A DNA stretch of 64,000 nucleotides from Isoetes taiwanensis (GCA_021234155.1 JAJEKV010000168.1:553352-617351), one strand, 5' to 3'. Positions 22,026 through 33,934 are shown, counted from the first letter of the stretch. Notes: generated by a model from the sequence alone, not told the origin. Numbers and translations: made by a program.

Positions 22026-22142
22026 ATGGTGTTCTGTCCAACTTGCGGATGTGTTAGCACTTTCGAGGGCAAAGGGTTATCCAACTCTATCCATTACGAT
22101 GACAACGAATGCAGAATGACCAAAAATAAGGAGTGCCCTTAG
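22026..22142 (+). CDS. Short zinc-ribbon-like ORF (MVFCPTCG...)
   Basis: A 38-codon frame opening MVFCPTCGCVSTFEGKG with six Cys in all. An N-terminal M-x-FCPTCG resembles the first zinc ribbon of TFIIS-like RNA polymerase subunits (RPA12/RPC11 type), but the second CPxC half is missing and the frame stops after NKECP. It could be a first exon of a captured gene fragment or coincidence. Confidence 0.2.
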   Translation: MVFCPTCGCVSTFEGKGLSNSIHYDDNECRMTKNKECP

Positions 22143-22555
22143 CCCTAGGCAAGCTGCATCGATATACCCATGGCTGTTGTTCGATATTTTCATAGAAGAC
22201 TAAAAGCGATTGGAAGAATTGTTATATAAGTTCTTCCAATGTGTAATCATACATGATACTTGTGGGTGGAGTTTCAAAAGCATGGGCTCTACCGCAGCAT
22301 CTTGTGTTGCATCTTAGGAGCTAGATATCTTAGATAGAGTGTGTAGATGACATTATATCTGCAAAACTACCAATCAATCCAATTTTTTGTGGCCAAATTT
22401 AAAAATTTATGACACATAGGCATACTGATCGGTGCTCTCCGGATCAGTCTCCATGTTGTTACAACAATCCAAAACCAATCAATACAACAACACATCTTGA
22501 TTTAAAGGGATACGTGCAATCCGGGGGGAGGAGCATAGATGATACATAGATAGTA

Positions 22556-22695
22556 CCATACAATGCATTTTTGCTCTATGAACTCGATTGCCATATTATG
22601 GTTGAGATCGCGTCTACTATGCATGTACCATACAATGCATTTTTGCTCTATGAACTCGATTTCCATATTATGGTTGACATCGCGTCTACTATGCA
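22556..22695 (+). repeat. Tandem duplication, ~69-bp unit x2
   Basis: CCATACAATGCATTTTTGCT and the following bases to GCGTCTACTATGCA occur twice head to tail with two substitutions. It lies just upstream of the Helitron helicase remnant. Confidence 0.9.
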
Positions 22696-22892
22696 CATCT
22701 TTTCTTTATATGGCTACATATATAAGGGTTTTGATACAACTAGATTCTAAATAACTCGAGAGAGGCATGCAGGTGGAGAACCATCATCGGTCCATAACGA
22801 GCAAGGCGTTAGTAGCAAGAACCTAAATCTCGATACAGTGCAGGTTTCTGGACACAACTTTCAAGGCCAGACTGCCACACCAAACAACAGGA

Positions 22893-25045
22893 ATGAGCTA
22901 TGTGACTATTGAAGGCACACTATCTTTCTGCCATGGACGCGACATAACAAACAAGTCCCCTGCTGTAAAATGCTTGCCTCTTCATCTGCTGCGACCGAAT
23001 ACAAGGTCATTACTAGATCGTTACTTTTTGCGGCCTCTTGATCAGGTATTTGATACATATGAACAATGCACATTGACAACATATAGTCCGACATTAGCAT
23101 CTGAACTTGTATCTTACATGGAACAAGGACAGAAAGGTTTTACAAAAAACATTGTGAGGAAAAGGTCAAGACAGCCATTGGTATGTAGAATATTTTTGCT
23201 TCTACCCAGGGTTGGCGAGGAATTCTACCTGCGGCGAATTTTGTTGCATCGTCCTGCAAGGTCTTGGGACGAGCTAAAGATAGTCAATGGTCACTATGAG
23301 ACATATCAACAGGCTGTAGAAGCTGAGGGTTTGATCGCGACACATAATGAAGCAACACTAGTTATGGAGGAGGCAGTTTCCTTATTATTGAGTTTCAGAC
23401 AGCTATGTTTTCTTTTTGCTATGTTATTGCTCGACTAAGGACCAGCGATGGAGCTATAGACTAGGTTCCAAGCACCGACGAGCACCGACCTACTAGACGA
23501 ATATCCAAATGATGAGTCGATTGCCTTCAATGAGTCCCTCCATTTAATCAACAACATTCTAACACAACATAGTACCAACATCATGGCATTTGGCCTCCAA
23601 CTCCAACCTCGTGTTGGGAGAGATGTCATGCATGAGCTACGGAAATTTTCTGACCACGAAGCGTATTTAAATACTGCCGCAGGAATGTCGAGCAGGATGA
23701 AAAACGATCAGCAAACAATACACGATTTCATTCCTGTGTGGTTAGGATTGCCACAAAGCAACCAACCAATATCACCAACCAATATCATAGATGGAAAAGC
23801 AGGTAGACAAAAATTATTTCTCTTGAATTGCATATGCCTGTCTATACGAGGCAACCGAGATATAGTGCTTCCATGTGGTACAACGGCATTAGCTGCCCAC
23901 CAATACCCAGGTGGACTAACAACCCACTCGCTTTTCCAGATACCCCTTGAGGAAAACAATGCAAGGCTCCACTCGATGATAGATCGTGAATTAGGAGCAG
24001 CAGATCTATTGATTGTGGCTAGGGTTATCATTTGGGATGAGTTCCCCATGGCTAACAAAGCTATCATAGAAAGCGTCGATCACTTACTGCAACGACTGTG
24101 TAGAAATAATCTCGCGTTTGGAGTCAAACACTTCATTGCTTCTGGAGACTTCAGGCAGATTGCGTCCATCGTCAAGGGGCGAGGAAGAGTTGCAACATAT
24201 AGTGCATCCATAAAATCATCAATGCTATGGAAGAGTTTACGTGTCTTAAAATTGGAAGAACCTATCAGAAATGCAGATGATCCTGAACTACGGCAATTTT
24301 TTGACCGCATAGGAGAGGACTGGGAGCAATCCACAGTCTTGCTGGACATCTTCAACACAACTACGATCGTAGCAGATACGATTGAATTCATGTATTCCTC
24401 CAACATCCTTCAAGACCCAACAACATGCAAGAAACGTGACTTCCTCTCGCCAATCAATAAGAGCATTGATAACTTCAACTATTGCATCCTGGATAGAGTT
24501 TCTGGTTATGAAAAATCGTATTACAACCATGATCATGTATCCGAACAACATGAAATCATACACGATCCCGCATATGCAACGTTACACATTCTGGAATACC
24601 CAATCACGAGCTCAAGCTTAAGGTGGGTGGTATATGTCATATTATAAAATGACTAGACATGGAAAAGGGCCTTGTGAATAATGCAAGGAAAGTTTGTAAT
24701 GGTGAAGGTACTAGACGAAGCACGGACAATGAATCTCTAGAGCTGATTTCTTCTACCAACTAGATAATCGACCTTGAACCATACATAGAAGGCAATTGCC
24801 CCTTCGATTATCTTACTCGACCACTTTCAATAGTTGTCAGGGGCTGAAGTTAGATCGTGTCATCATCGATCTCCCGTGCAAGTGTTTGCACATGGCCGAC
24901 TATACCGGCGTTCACTTTCGCCGCGGTGCTCATCCTCCTTCGCCCGGAGAACGGGTGGCGCGCACCAAGAATATCGTCTAGAGAGCTACTCTTATGATGA
25001 GGTACTATTTCTTAATCCATCCTTTGATCATGCAAGTCAATAACT
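22893..25045 (+). pseudogene. Helitron Pif1-like helicase remnant
   Basis: C-terminal half of a Helitron RepHel protein in several frames. 22893-23438 carries the region before the helicase (RIFLLLPRVGEEFYLRRILL then ARSWDELKIVNGHYETYQQA), as in Helitrons. 23583-24647 (354 codons, intact frame) is the helicase core: degenerate Walker A at residues 71-77, TTALAAHQYPGGLTTHSLFQ at about 100-119 (motif Ia), IIWDEFP at 149-155 (Walker B), GDFRQI at 188-193 (motif III), LEEPIRN at 224-230, then NKSIDNFNYCILDRV. 24796-24990 holds the last helicase motif (STTFNSCQGLKLDRVIIDL) and broken ALSR-type end. No Rep HUH nuclease domain is present upstream. The Walker A GKT is replaced (GKAGRQKL), so ATPase activity is doubtful. 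Confidence 0.85.
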
Positions 25046-25410
25046 CTAAAGAAAAATATGCACACCGATCTGGACTTCCAGTAAGGTACGTCTTAACCTT
25101 CTACATGTACCATCTTACAATCCTGGGTGATGGATGCCACATTGTTCAATTATCGTTAGGCATATTAAGAATATAGTCTTCCTTTGTGCAATTGATCAGC
25201 GGACATAAAGAATATCATGCACGGAGTAGACTTGATCAAGGTATGCCCTAACCTTTCACATGTACCAACTTCCAAGCCGGATAATAGGTGAATTGCAACT
25301 GTTTGATTACCATGAGATGTCATTGACCCACTTCCATTAATTTAAAAGAAAATAAAAAAGCAGAGGGAATGGATAGAGGGAGGAGATTTGTAAAAGGCAT
25401 TCATTCTACG
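25045..25410. other. AT-rich interval after Helitron remnant
   Basis: No gene. Degenerate repeats of AAGGTACGTCTTAACCTTCTACATGTACCA-like sequence occur near 25081-25120 and 25230-25268. I could not identify a CTRR Helitron terminus here. Confidence 0.4.
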
Positions 25411-25412
25411 TT

Positions 25413-25715
25413 AGATCTAGTGGTTGGGGCCATTGGTTATAGGCAACCCCACCCGGACTCAAAACCCACTGACTATCATTGGATGATGCAAAAACAAAGG
25501 GTGGACAAAAAAAAAACCCACCGCGGTAATGGTCAGGACATTGGTCATGGACGACCCCCACCCAGGCTTAAAACCCACTGACACACACCGGGTGGTGCAG
25601 AATAAAGAATGGACAAGAAATCCCACTGCGGTTGTGGTCTAGTGGTCAGGCCATTGGTAATGGGTGGCCCTCATTCAAGCTCAGAACCCACTGGCTCCCA
25701 CTGAGTGGTAAAAAA
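25413..25715 (+). repeat. Three tandem tRNA-like/SINE-like units (~110 bp)
   Basis: Three degenerate units each run from CTAGTGGTnnGGnCATTGGT, resembling a pol III box A, through a proline/aspartate-tRNA-like arm to AACCCACTG. The third, at 25622-25700, is clearest (GTGGTCTAGTGGTCAGGCC, then TTCAAGCTCAGAACCC in place of box B). Spacing of the AACCCACTG words is about 109 and 114 bases. A tRNA-derived SINE cluster fits best; no intact tRNA gene is present. Confidence 0.45.
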
Positions 25716-26853
25716 GAAAAAACAGAAAAAAGAGAGAGGTAAAAGAATAGAATAGAATGAAGTGGGCGAAATGGGAATCTCATGGTACTTGAAATAACAC
25801 CCACCTATCATGCAGTGCAGAGACCATATATATACGATGTGTAGGTCCAAGTTCTACATGTTCTTGAATTATATATCATATGCGCCGCGATAAGTTTCTT
25901 GTAGTCAGTAAATTATTATGAATCTTGATATCAGTAGCTAGCACAAGTCTATATGTAAATATTAAACTAGTGTAAAACTATGCTGTTTAAGCAAGCATAT
26001 TTTGGTCTAGTAATGGCAAATGGAAACATCTAGTTCTACTCTTTTGACCTCTTAGTTCTGGAACCTTAGTGCCAACTTGCTTGATTGTCCAGCAATTCAT
26101 TACTTTTACTGATGGTGCTCCTAATTCTTATTTTGAACCTTCTTTTGGCTGTAACATCTCACTAAATCTCATGAAAAACATGGATTGTTAGCAAATCATG
26201 CATTCAAGATATACTCAAAACTACTTTTGAAGTCAATTACAAAGTTACTATCATTATGATTGTAGTTCTTAGCAAAAATAAATTATTTTTTACACCTTGG
26301 ACATCTTATTTCTAGTTCCCATTTATCATAGAAGTCTTTCAGTATTTCGTTGCCCGCAGTCCTTGCTGATTTTGACACGACTAGTTTCATTGCCCACAGT
26401 CCTTGTTGATTTTGACACGAGCTAGTTGCCTTGTACAGAGATATCAAGATCATTTTTGAGGATGATTGGTGTTTGGAAGAAGATACTTTTAAAGACTTCT
26501 TGGCACTTGATAGGCTTAAAATGAATTCTATACGTACAAAGTGGGACCTTACTCCTAAACAATTTCTTGTGTTATGGTGCAATTAGGAGAAGTCAACCCA
26601 TGCCATTTCTGGTTCTGTTCAATGCAAATCCATATATAATTGCATGGAATACTTTGCTACTTCAATAGTTTCACGTCAACTTCACCGCATTCACACTAAT
26701 TCTATAATTTCACTATGTTTTAGAGGGCAACCCTCTGTTGTGCCAGAGACTTGTTTGTTTATAATTGTGATGAAGGAAGGAGTAACTCTGCTAAAAGTTG
26801 ATGAAATGAATCAAGATTAAGATGTACAATTCTCCTATTTTGTTTGTTTTCAA
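25716..26853. other. AT-rich interval 3' of PAQR gene
   Basis: No gene recognised. A 47-bp tandem duplication (TTGCCCGCAGTCCTTGCTGA and following) lies at about 26350-26440. The minus-strand open frame across it has no recognisable domain. Confidence 0.5.
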
Positions 26854-29161
26854 TTACAAATTACAACCCTTCACATCTCTCCATTTCGGATAAAGCAGGC
26901 CTACATGATAATGAGTATATGCTCCTGCAACAATTAGAACATGGAAGAGTTGATGACTATGACCAGCAATATCAAATCTACCTGGTTTCCACCTCTCTGG
27001 TATTCTAGTTGCATATAACAACGTCCCAAGGCCGTAAAATAGACCCTTTGCAATTTCATAAATAGTAGTTGTAATCACCACAGGCTCATCCCCATGCGAC
27101 CAATTTATGCAACACAGGGCGACACCACTGACCGCCCATTCCAAAAATAATGCTGCTCTGAAAGTCCGATACTTAGATGATTGAAAAATGGGAGCAAAAA
27201 AACAAGGATAGCTGCAAGCCCCATAACAGTTATTGTTATCAGGTACAGATTTCTCCAAGCTGGGCTGCACATAAAAGAATAGTAGACGGAGGATAGAAGG
27301 ATGCAGATATTAAACCAGCAATTCCTGCATAATCAAGGCGTAACATCATAGAAGACATAAGCCTCTGAATGACATGATAGTAGATGGCATGGCGTGCTTG
27401 AAAAGAAGGCAGAACATAGCCCCTCCTAAGAAGATAAAAATGGCCACCGAGTAATTGGTCTCCCAAATACCTCAACCATACTTGCAACATCATCCTTTAT
27501 TGTTTGCTGGCAAAGGAAAGAGCACATGCATTAGATTAGTCCCCATTAAAATAAATGATCAAAGTAAGCATACCATGAATGAATAATGTCAGCACCACTA
27601 GTTCTACAAATATTAAAAACAGAAAAAAGTGACCTCATATATATTTGAATTACAAAATGTAGAGGCCTCTTTTTGCAAAAGACTTATAACCAGAATAGAT
27701 AAAATGAATGAATAAACAGATTTCCATGGCTAAAACCAACAAATTCCCATATCCAAACAAAATACCTTGATGCTAGACATATAAATATACAAGGTTCTGT
27801 GCAGCTAGCCTTTAAAACTGGGGGAATATCCATTTGTCAACAAGATGACTAGATTATTGCCGCTCTCCATTTCCACGTAACTAATGATCTTATAGCAATC
27901 CCCGATGAGATTGTAAACTTACATCATATCACGCATACGTTTCTATATCACATGTACATTTAAGGAATAGGAAAACATCAGATGGTAACAAAAACACTTA
28001 CCAAGATGCATTGTTCTGTCCGGTTAGATGTCAATGCTTCTGGAAGGCAGTTGGAAACCATCTCCAACAGATGCCAATGTGGCAGTGATGGCAATGAAGG
28101 TAAAGATGGAAGTGAAGTGATTAATCCTGACTGTAACCTATGTAAATTTGGTAAACTTGGCAAGCTAGGAAGCTCAACCACTTTAGGAATCATTGCCGCT
28201 GTGTAGATTGTGAGAAACAAAAAGAGAAAAAAGCCAATTAAATGCCTGGAAAATAAAACAAAGAATTTAGCCAGGAACCTCCCAAAAGCAATTATAGACT
28301 TGAACAAATGGCATTAAACTGCATAAATATACCTTAATAGTGAATGGCTCATCTTCATCCTTTATGTTTGCACTACCTTTCTAAAGCATGTGACGGATCC
28401 TAAACATGCATAATGTGAATGATTGTGGCCTAACAAACTAAAGAGTTCAAGCAAGAAATAATTGAATTTCCTACAAGTGTCGTTGATGTTGCCACAAGGA
28501 ATACAGGCTATATGTGTTTAGAGTGGTTTTACACACACGCCTTACTGGTCGCTTATAACCGTTAGTAGGAATCATGCATCAGAATTTTAAACTAGTAGGA
28601 GGTAATTTTTTTCTCTCCTTAAACGGACTATGAAGTTTAATTACAGTATTATCATAGACTCTATTTTTGCCTCGTGGGGACCAATTCAAAGCCGCCCAAT
28701 AACCAGTGATGTGAAAGTAAACGAACTCGACAACAGAAAAAAAAAAACAAAGATAATGATAAGATGTTTCCTAGAGACAGATATGCCAGTCGACTTAAAA
28801 TCCTTAACTGCTTTTAAACTCTAATCTGTATTCCACACCACACCGCAGATAAATGAGGTGCCGAATTGAAAGAAAGAAAAACCATTTCAGGGCAGGATCA
28901 AACGGGGAATTCTGCAAAGTTTCGACAGAAAGACACAAATAGGATTACTCACGTCCATATATTAAGCGTTTCGTTGTGGATAGAGAAGATGCTGAGCAAG
29001 GTTTGTTTGAGGGGCCAATCCGCTCTATAGTGGCGCAATATATACTCATTATCTCTGAGGTAATACGGCAAAGAATGAAAATCCACCAACTGATGCTTGT
29101 GTTTAACCTTCTTCCATAGCCTAGTTCCAGCCCCTTCACTTTCCTCCGGCGACGCTGCCAT
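26854..29161 (-). CDS. Heptahelical receptor, adiponectin-receptor-like (PAQR/HHP)
   Basis: Multi-pass membrane protein of the PAQR family (plant heptahelical proteins, related to adiponectin receptors and haemolysin III-like ceramidases). Exon 1, 29161-28953: MAASPEES start, then VDFHSLPYYLRDNEYILRHY and SIHNETLNIWT, the family hallmark before TM1; donor GTGAGT. Exon 2, 28245-28002: HLIGFFLFLFLTIYTAA, a PSLP-repeat luminal/cytosolic loop and WHLLEMVSNCLPEAL; donor GTAAGT. Last exon, 27506-26854: DDVASMVEVFGRPITRWPF, MLRLDYAGIAGLISASFYPP, a WRNLYL segment, FYGLGTLLYATRIPERWKPG and FDIAGHSHQLFHVLIVAGAY with the HxxxH zinc ligands, then stop. Exons 1 and 2 are open, but the last exon changes frame at least four times within 400 bases, each time continuing the correct family sequence. 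That pattern means either consensus indel errors in a real gene or a young pseudogene. Start chosen at the ATG in MAASPEES because it matches family N-termini. Confidence 0.85.
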
Positions 29162-29299
29162 CGTTCTGTAAGACTGTAACAAAAAGGGCTCTGTTGGATC
29201 TTAAATTTTGTAACTTTAGGCGCCTACGCGGCCTAAGCAGATACGGACACGTGGTAAGACAATGTTTTAAGATTAACTCTAACTCCTTTCCTTTATCCG

Positions 29300-29309
29300 A
29301 TGGCCCATG

Positions 29310-29343
<34 letters not shown>

Positions 29344-30491
29344 AAGGTAAGAAAAATTTTATTAAAGATAGGAAGAATTACATCATAGGTCTCACATAGA
29401 CCAGAAAGAATTTAAGCACAAAGATCTCATGTAGATCAGATTTCATATCCATAATTCCTGTACTAATCTGTCTTTCTCAACATCTTCTTCTATCTAAACA
29501 GTACTACATGATTAAAACCAATCTTCTGTTTAGATAAAATACTCTGAGGAGCTTAGCACAAGCTTTCGAAGCTACTTGATAAGTCGTGAATGCTCCAAAA
29601 AAAACCTCTTGCAAAGCGAAAATGAAGAAAAAGTGAAGAGTAATCGACCAATTCTCCCTTGCTTTGCTTTCGGAAGCCCAATGCTTCAAACTATGATCGA
29701 TTCAGCAATTTTTTTCTGAGAATCACTGAAATTAAAGGAGATCTTTGCATTGTCGGGATGTGCCGGTCGACCTACACGTAAAAGCTAGACACCGCGACCC
29801 GACACAAAACCTCCCCTAAATTTTGGTTCATGATATACGAATCGATATGGGCGTCTTCACGGACACGATTATCTCCCTAGCTCGGCAATCTCGAGAAAAA
29901 TTAAGCATTACGTTCCTAAAAGCGTGAAATCGAAATCAAAAATTTACCACGACTCCTTCACGAACAACATTCTTAGATCTTTCCACTAGAAAGAAAGAGC
30001 AAGAGGAAAGGGGAAAAAGCCGGCGTGAGAAGATCCACCATAGATTAAGCGCGAAATATATTTACATGAAAACTGCTCTCTTCCGCGTTTACGCTAAAAT
30101 CGCTACCTTATAGAACGTATGCCTTTTGGATCTTGATAAACAAGAAAATTGTAAATTCGAGAAAACTTACATGATCTTGCTCATCCATTAACAAATCGGG
30201 CCCGCGTTAGTGGCATCGAACAAAAACATTAGGACCGCCTTGAAGGCGGTGTCGAGGCAAGCACTCCGGAACATTCTTTAAAGAAAGAAAGATCCACACA
30301 GCGATGGCAAAACCCGCTAGTATCGGTTCAATCTACGATCGCAAAGTCTTGGGCGCGATCTTGCGAAATCGGGGAAGAGGAGGCGTCGTCCTCTCCCTTG
30401 CCGCCCTAACCCCTTGAGGCCAGGACGGCGCCCCAGCGCCAAGAACCATTTTCCTTAATGAGAGTTTTTATAAGCCATGGCCCATGCTTTT
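29300..30491 (-). mobile_element. Poly(A) retro-insertion (non-autonomous LINE or retrocopy) with TSD
   Basis: ATGGCCCATGC followed by T4 occurs at both ends (29300-29314 and 30477-30491), a target-site duplication of 11-15 bp. Just inside the left copy is a run of T to 29342, the poly(A) tail of a minus-strand RNA copy, with AATAAA-type signal (AATAAAATTTTTC on the minus strand) about 20 bases upstream. The inserted 1.16 kb has no ORF. Its 5' part (near 30476 on the minus strand) is GC-rich with an ACCGCCTT..AAGGCGGT hairpin near 30235. This is the signature of LINE-machinery-mediated insertion. Confidence 0.75.
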
Positions 30492-32093
30492 CGCCAAAAA
30501 GCTAAAGGCGTTGTACTCTAGCGATGGCTCTGGCGATGTTATACCTTTTGTTAAAATTCTTGAGGTAAGCTCAAAAGTTCTTACAAAGCGATTGAGTTCT
30601 TTGCTAAAATCAACGTTGCCTCAGTTGCTAGAAAGATTAACAAGGTGCTGCGCACGGAGGGTTGCCCTCCGTGGCCTGAGGGTGAGGTGGCTTAAATCAT
30701 ACTTCATCACAATCAATCAGAATTGCTAATTTAAGACAATCCAATATTTGATACCATGACATTATGAAGATTGGCCTGAAGAAATCTCTGATCCTCGTCA
30801 AGTTATAACATACATGTTAGATGGACATTGGAAAAATAAAAAACGTAGTCTGTGAGTCCCATCTTCCAAAAATTATATGGACTTTGTTATCTTGTATGTT
30901 ATATCTTGAGTGACCATATTTATTTCTATAATAACATTCTGTTAATGAACACTTAATTTCAAGAGGTTTTATCTTGTGTAGAGATGATTAAACCCAAGCT
31001 AGAAACCCCAAGTCCCAACGGCCCCAGCTGTATACTCGATCAAGCTTGTTATTCCAAATATTTGGTTTGCAAATTAGCGCAATCAAGATCTTTGCTTGAA
31101 GGAAAATTATGTCCATGATAGAACAAGAGAAAACATTCATTCACTGTCCCAATGCATCATCTTCAATGCTTTGATTGAGTTCGAGAACATTGCTGCAGGG
31201 CTCTTTGATTTATATTCGATCTAGTTGTTCCTAAGCATATTTCTTAAGAAATGGTTCTTGGAATGCTAGATTTCTGCCTTGAAATGTAATAATGTGTCTC
31301 CAGATCCTTCAAGGATGTTGCTAACTGTTCACCAACTGACATCAGAGCATTTGAATAATTTTAAAAGATACACAATACATTGTATTTTGACCAAGGGCAT
31401 CTCAAGAAATTATCAAAACTCGGGGGTATGTGGTAAAAAAATTTGTTAAAACATAAGGTGTAGTTATTCCCTAATACCCATAAGCCAAAGCAAACTGAAA
31501 AGTATGTTTGAGTTTTCTCTATTTTTCAAACATATAAGGGTGATCGCCTTTACTCAAAGGAACTACCTCACGACAAGCTATAAAGAATCATTCAACATTA
31601 GGACAAAGGGCCAAGTATAGTGAATTCGTCTGAGGGGCTAAATTGGTGCATTTTGTCATATCGGTACAAAGCGCTCGTTTTCCCAAATATAGTCATTCTT
31701 GCTTGAGGCGCATTTTGCCAAATATAGCATTCTTTGTGATTTTTACGGACCCGGCATAATATGTAGCGAGAGATTGAGCATTATTTGGCAACCTTCAATC
31801 ATCCTAAAATCCGAGGAAGCCAATTTAACAATTTAGATGAGGTATTTAAGATTCTTAAAAGCGGAATCTTTTGCAATAGGATGACATAAAAGTCCACAAT
31901 TTAAGCGTCACATGCATCTTGCACGATTATTATCACATAATATAATCAAATTCACCTTTATTTAAGTTATCGAGCGTGAGCGTAATAGAAACATTTTGAC
32001 AAACTCAAGTTATTTTATACGTCTAAGAACATTGAAATTACCAAAAGTCATACACATTTACACTGAGTTCACGATATATCCAAGAAAAATTAT
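30492..32093. other. Interval with weak coding signal, unrecognised
   Basis: Near 30560-30700 one plus frame reads AIEFFAKINVASVARKINKV and then RTEGCPPWPEGEVA, which looks like coding sequence but matches no family I know. The remainder to 32.09 kb is AT-rich without motifs. Confidence 0.3.
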
Positions 32094-32097
32094 ATGT

Positions 32098-32230
32098 TAA
32101 TCCCATCGATCCGAGCCATCGGATCGCCATTCTGGGAAGGGACGAGCGCCTATATTAGGCCATCTCCGTCTTTGGCCCAGTTATCGGCGTCTTCTCACAG
32201 CAGCTCTTCTTCTCCTCTCGTGGCTTCAAT
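32098..32230 (+). promoter_or_regulatory. Promoter/5'-leader-like module, copy 1
   Basis: Contains GAGCCATCGGATCGCCATT, then GCGCCTATATTAGG (TATA-like), CCATCTCCGTCTTTGGCCC and a CT-rich leader GCTCTTCTTCTCCTCTCGTG. The same ordered words recur at 41167-41290, with part again at 41424-41462. The conserved TATA-like element followed by a CT-rich leader and T-rich intron-like DNA suggests a duplicated promoter or LTR-like module. Function is inferred. Confidence 0.4.
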
Positions 32231-33660
32231 GGCCTTTTCGGCCAACCCAGTTCTTCACCGGCTTCTCTCACGATCCACTGTCTCCACCTCCTGCATAGCG
32301 GCATCTTCTGGCGAGTTTGATGGTCCTTCTTTGGAAGGTGCGGCTTCCCTTGCTTTCATGCTTAGCTTTATTCTTACAGATTTTTTGTTCTATCATTTTC
32401 TCTTCGTGCTCGCATGGTTTCTCTTTGTTTCTGTTGCATGTTGAGTTTTTTGGTGCACAGGCTATTCGGTGGTTACAAGACGGTTGTGGTTGACGTGTAA
32501 TTATGGTTTCAAGTTCTAGGTTGGATGTTTTGCATTCTTGTTACAGTCTGTTGGGTTCATTTTCACGGGTATTGGTTGCTCTGTTGAATGGTTGGATCGC
32601 TTTCTTGGTGGAGTGCTTTAGTATTCTTGAGCTGTTCGTGAGCTATTGGCGGAGCTTATCCACGGGGCTAGTTAAATTTGATTTAGTGTAGCTAGTTTTG
32701 TGAAGATTGCTAGATTTGTGTTGGGTGATCTGTGGGATGTGGGAGTGCATGGTCGATTCCATAGCCGGTTTGTTGTTGCCGAATTCCACGACCAATTTTC
32801 CTTGAATTGAATTCGAAATCGAAGCGAAGCTTAGCCGCCACAAAAATCTAATTTTTCGACATTTGTTGTGCCGGATTGCGTAGACATGATCAGGATTGCT
32901 GCATATTCATTAGCATACCCAGAGCATCTGTTGAGTTTGCTGCATGCCCTTTTTTCCCCTCATTGGGTTGATTCGGGCTTCTTGTTTTCATTTTTCGGAT
33001 TCGCCTTTCTCATCGTCTCTGGTTGGGTTTCGCCCTCTCATAATCCAATTGCTGCTTGGGCTTGTCTGTGGATCCCGGTTCCATTCCTGCTGGCTTAGTT
33101 CTCATCCCTTAGATTTCTGCTCCATACCCTGCCTTCTGCCTACTGGGTTTCTTGTGCCATTCGTCTCTTCCCTCTGTGCATTACTGGTTCCTCTTTAAGT
33201 TTTTCACCTTACTCCCTTTTCCACGGCGTTTGCTTTTGGCCTCTGACTTCTTTTCATTATACCTTTTGGTTTTTTCGCGGTTTCCGATCTGCGTTCCCTT
33301 GCCCCTTTTGTTCCGCTACGATTTTCCCTGTTGGATTTTTTCCTCCCTTTTCACCACCTCCAGAGATTGCTACGACGACGCACCATCTTTACACATCCGA
33401 TTTGGGAGCCTTGGATCCCTATGCTCGCAATGCCTTGCAACTTGAACATGCAGACATTGACTGGCCTGAAGAGTTTTTCGGGGCGCTTCACCTTTATGCG
33501 GCTTTTTCTCCTGCTGCTCGTCGGGTGTTCCGCTCATAGACTTGTCGATCCGGCTCGTGCTCGTTTCTTCGGGGACATCATTCTACAATGGGGTTTTCGT
33601 CCTTACGCCCCATTCAGTTGCATGAGTTTTTTTGCTCATCTTGACTGAATATCCTCTGCA
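32231..33660 (+). other. CT/T-rich transcribed-looking region with one coding-like patch
   Basis: T-rich, intron-like DNA. A plus frame near 33380-33540 reads TSDLGALDPYARNALQLEHA then DIDWPEEFFGALHLYAAFSP and ARRVFRS before a stop. It looks protein-coding (Ala/Leu/Pro-rich, helical), but I cannot assign it. It may belong with the duplicated modules at 37.6-41 kb. Confidence 0.3.
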
Positions 33661-33906
33661 ATTTCTTCCCACTTATCTGGCCATTCCTTGGGGTTGATGG
33701 CATGATTGTCCCGGACCTTTGGGCAGTGTGTTTTTGTTTTGGGCTTTGGCATTGTCTAGGTGTTGACGCCATCTATTGAATAATCTGGAATTAGACCATG
33801 TTTTGCTTTTCACGTTTATGTCTTTTCTTGTTTTTAGATCATAAACGCCAAAATATTGTGGGTTTCTTGCCAATTCCTATATGTGCTTAATTTTACAAGA
33901 AATTTA

Positions 33907-33930
33907 TCGCGGCGGCCAAGGCCGCCGCGA
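33907..33930. repeat. Perfect GC palindrome (11-bp arms, AA loop)
   Basis: TCGCGGCGGCC, AA, then the exact complement. It sits in AT-rich DNA; the words GAACATTTCTC and GAAGG follow it and recur about 60 bases downstream (33930 and 33988). It resembles a transposon terminal hairpin, but no CTRR end is correctly placed. Confidence 0.85.
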
Positions 33931-33934
33931 ACAT

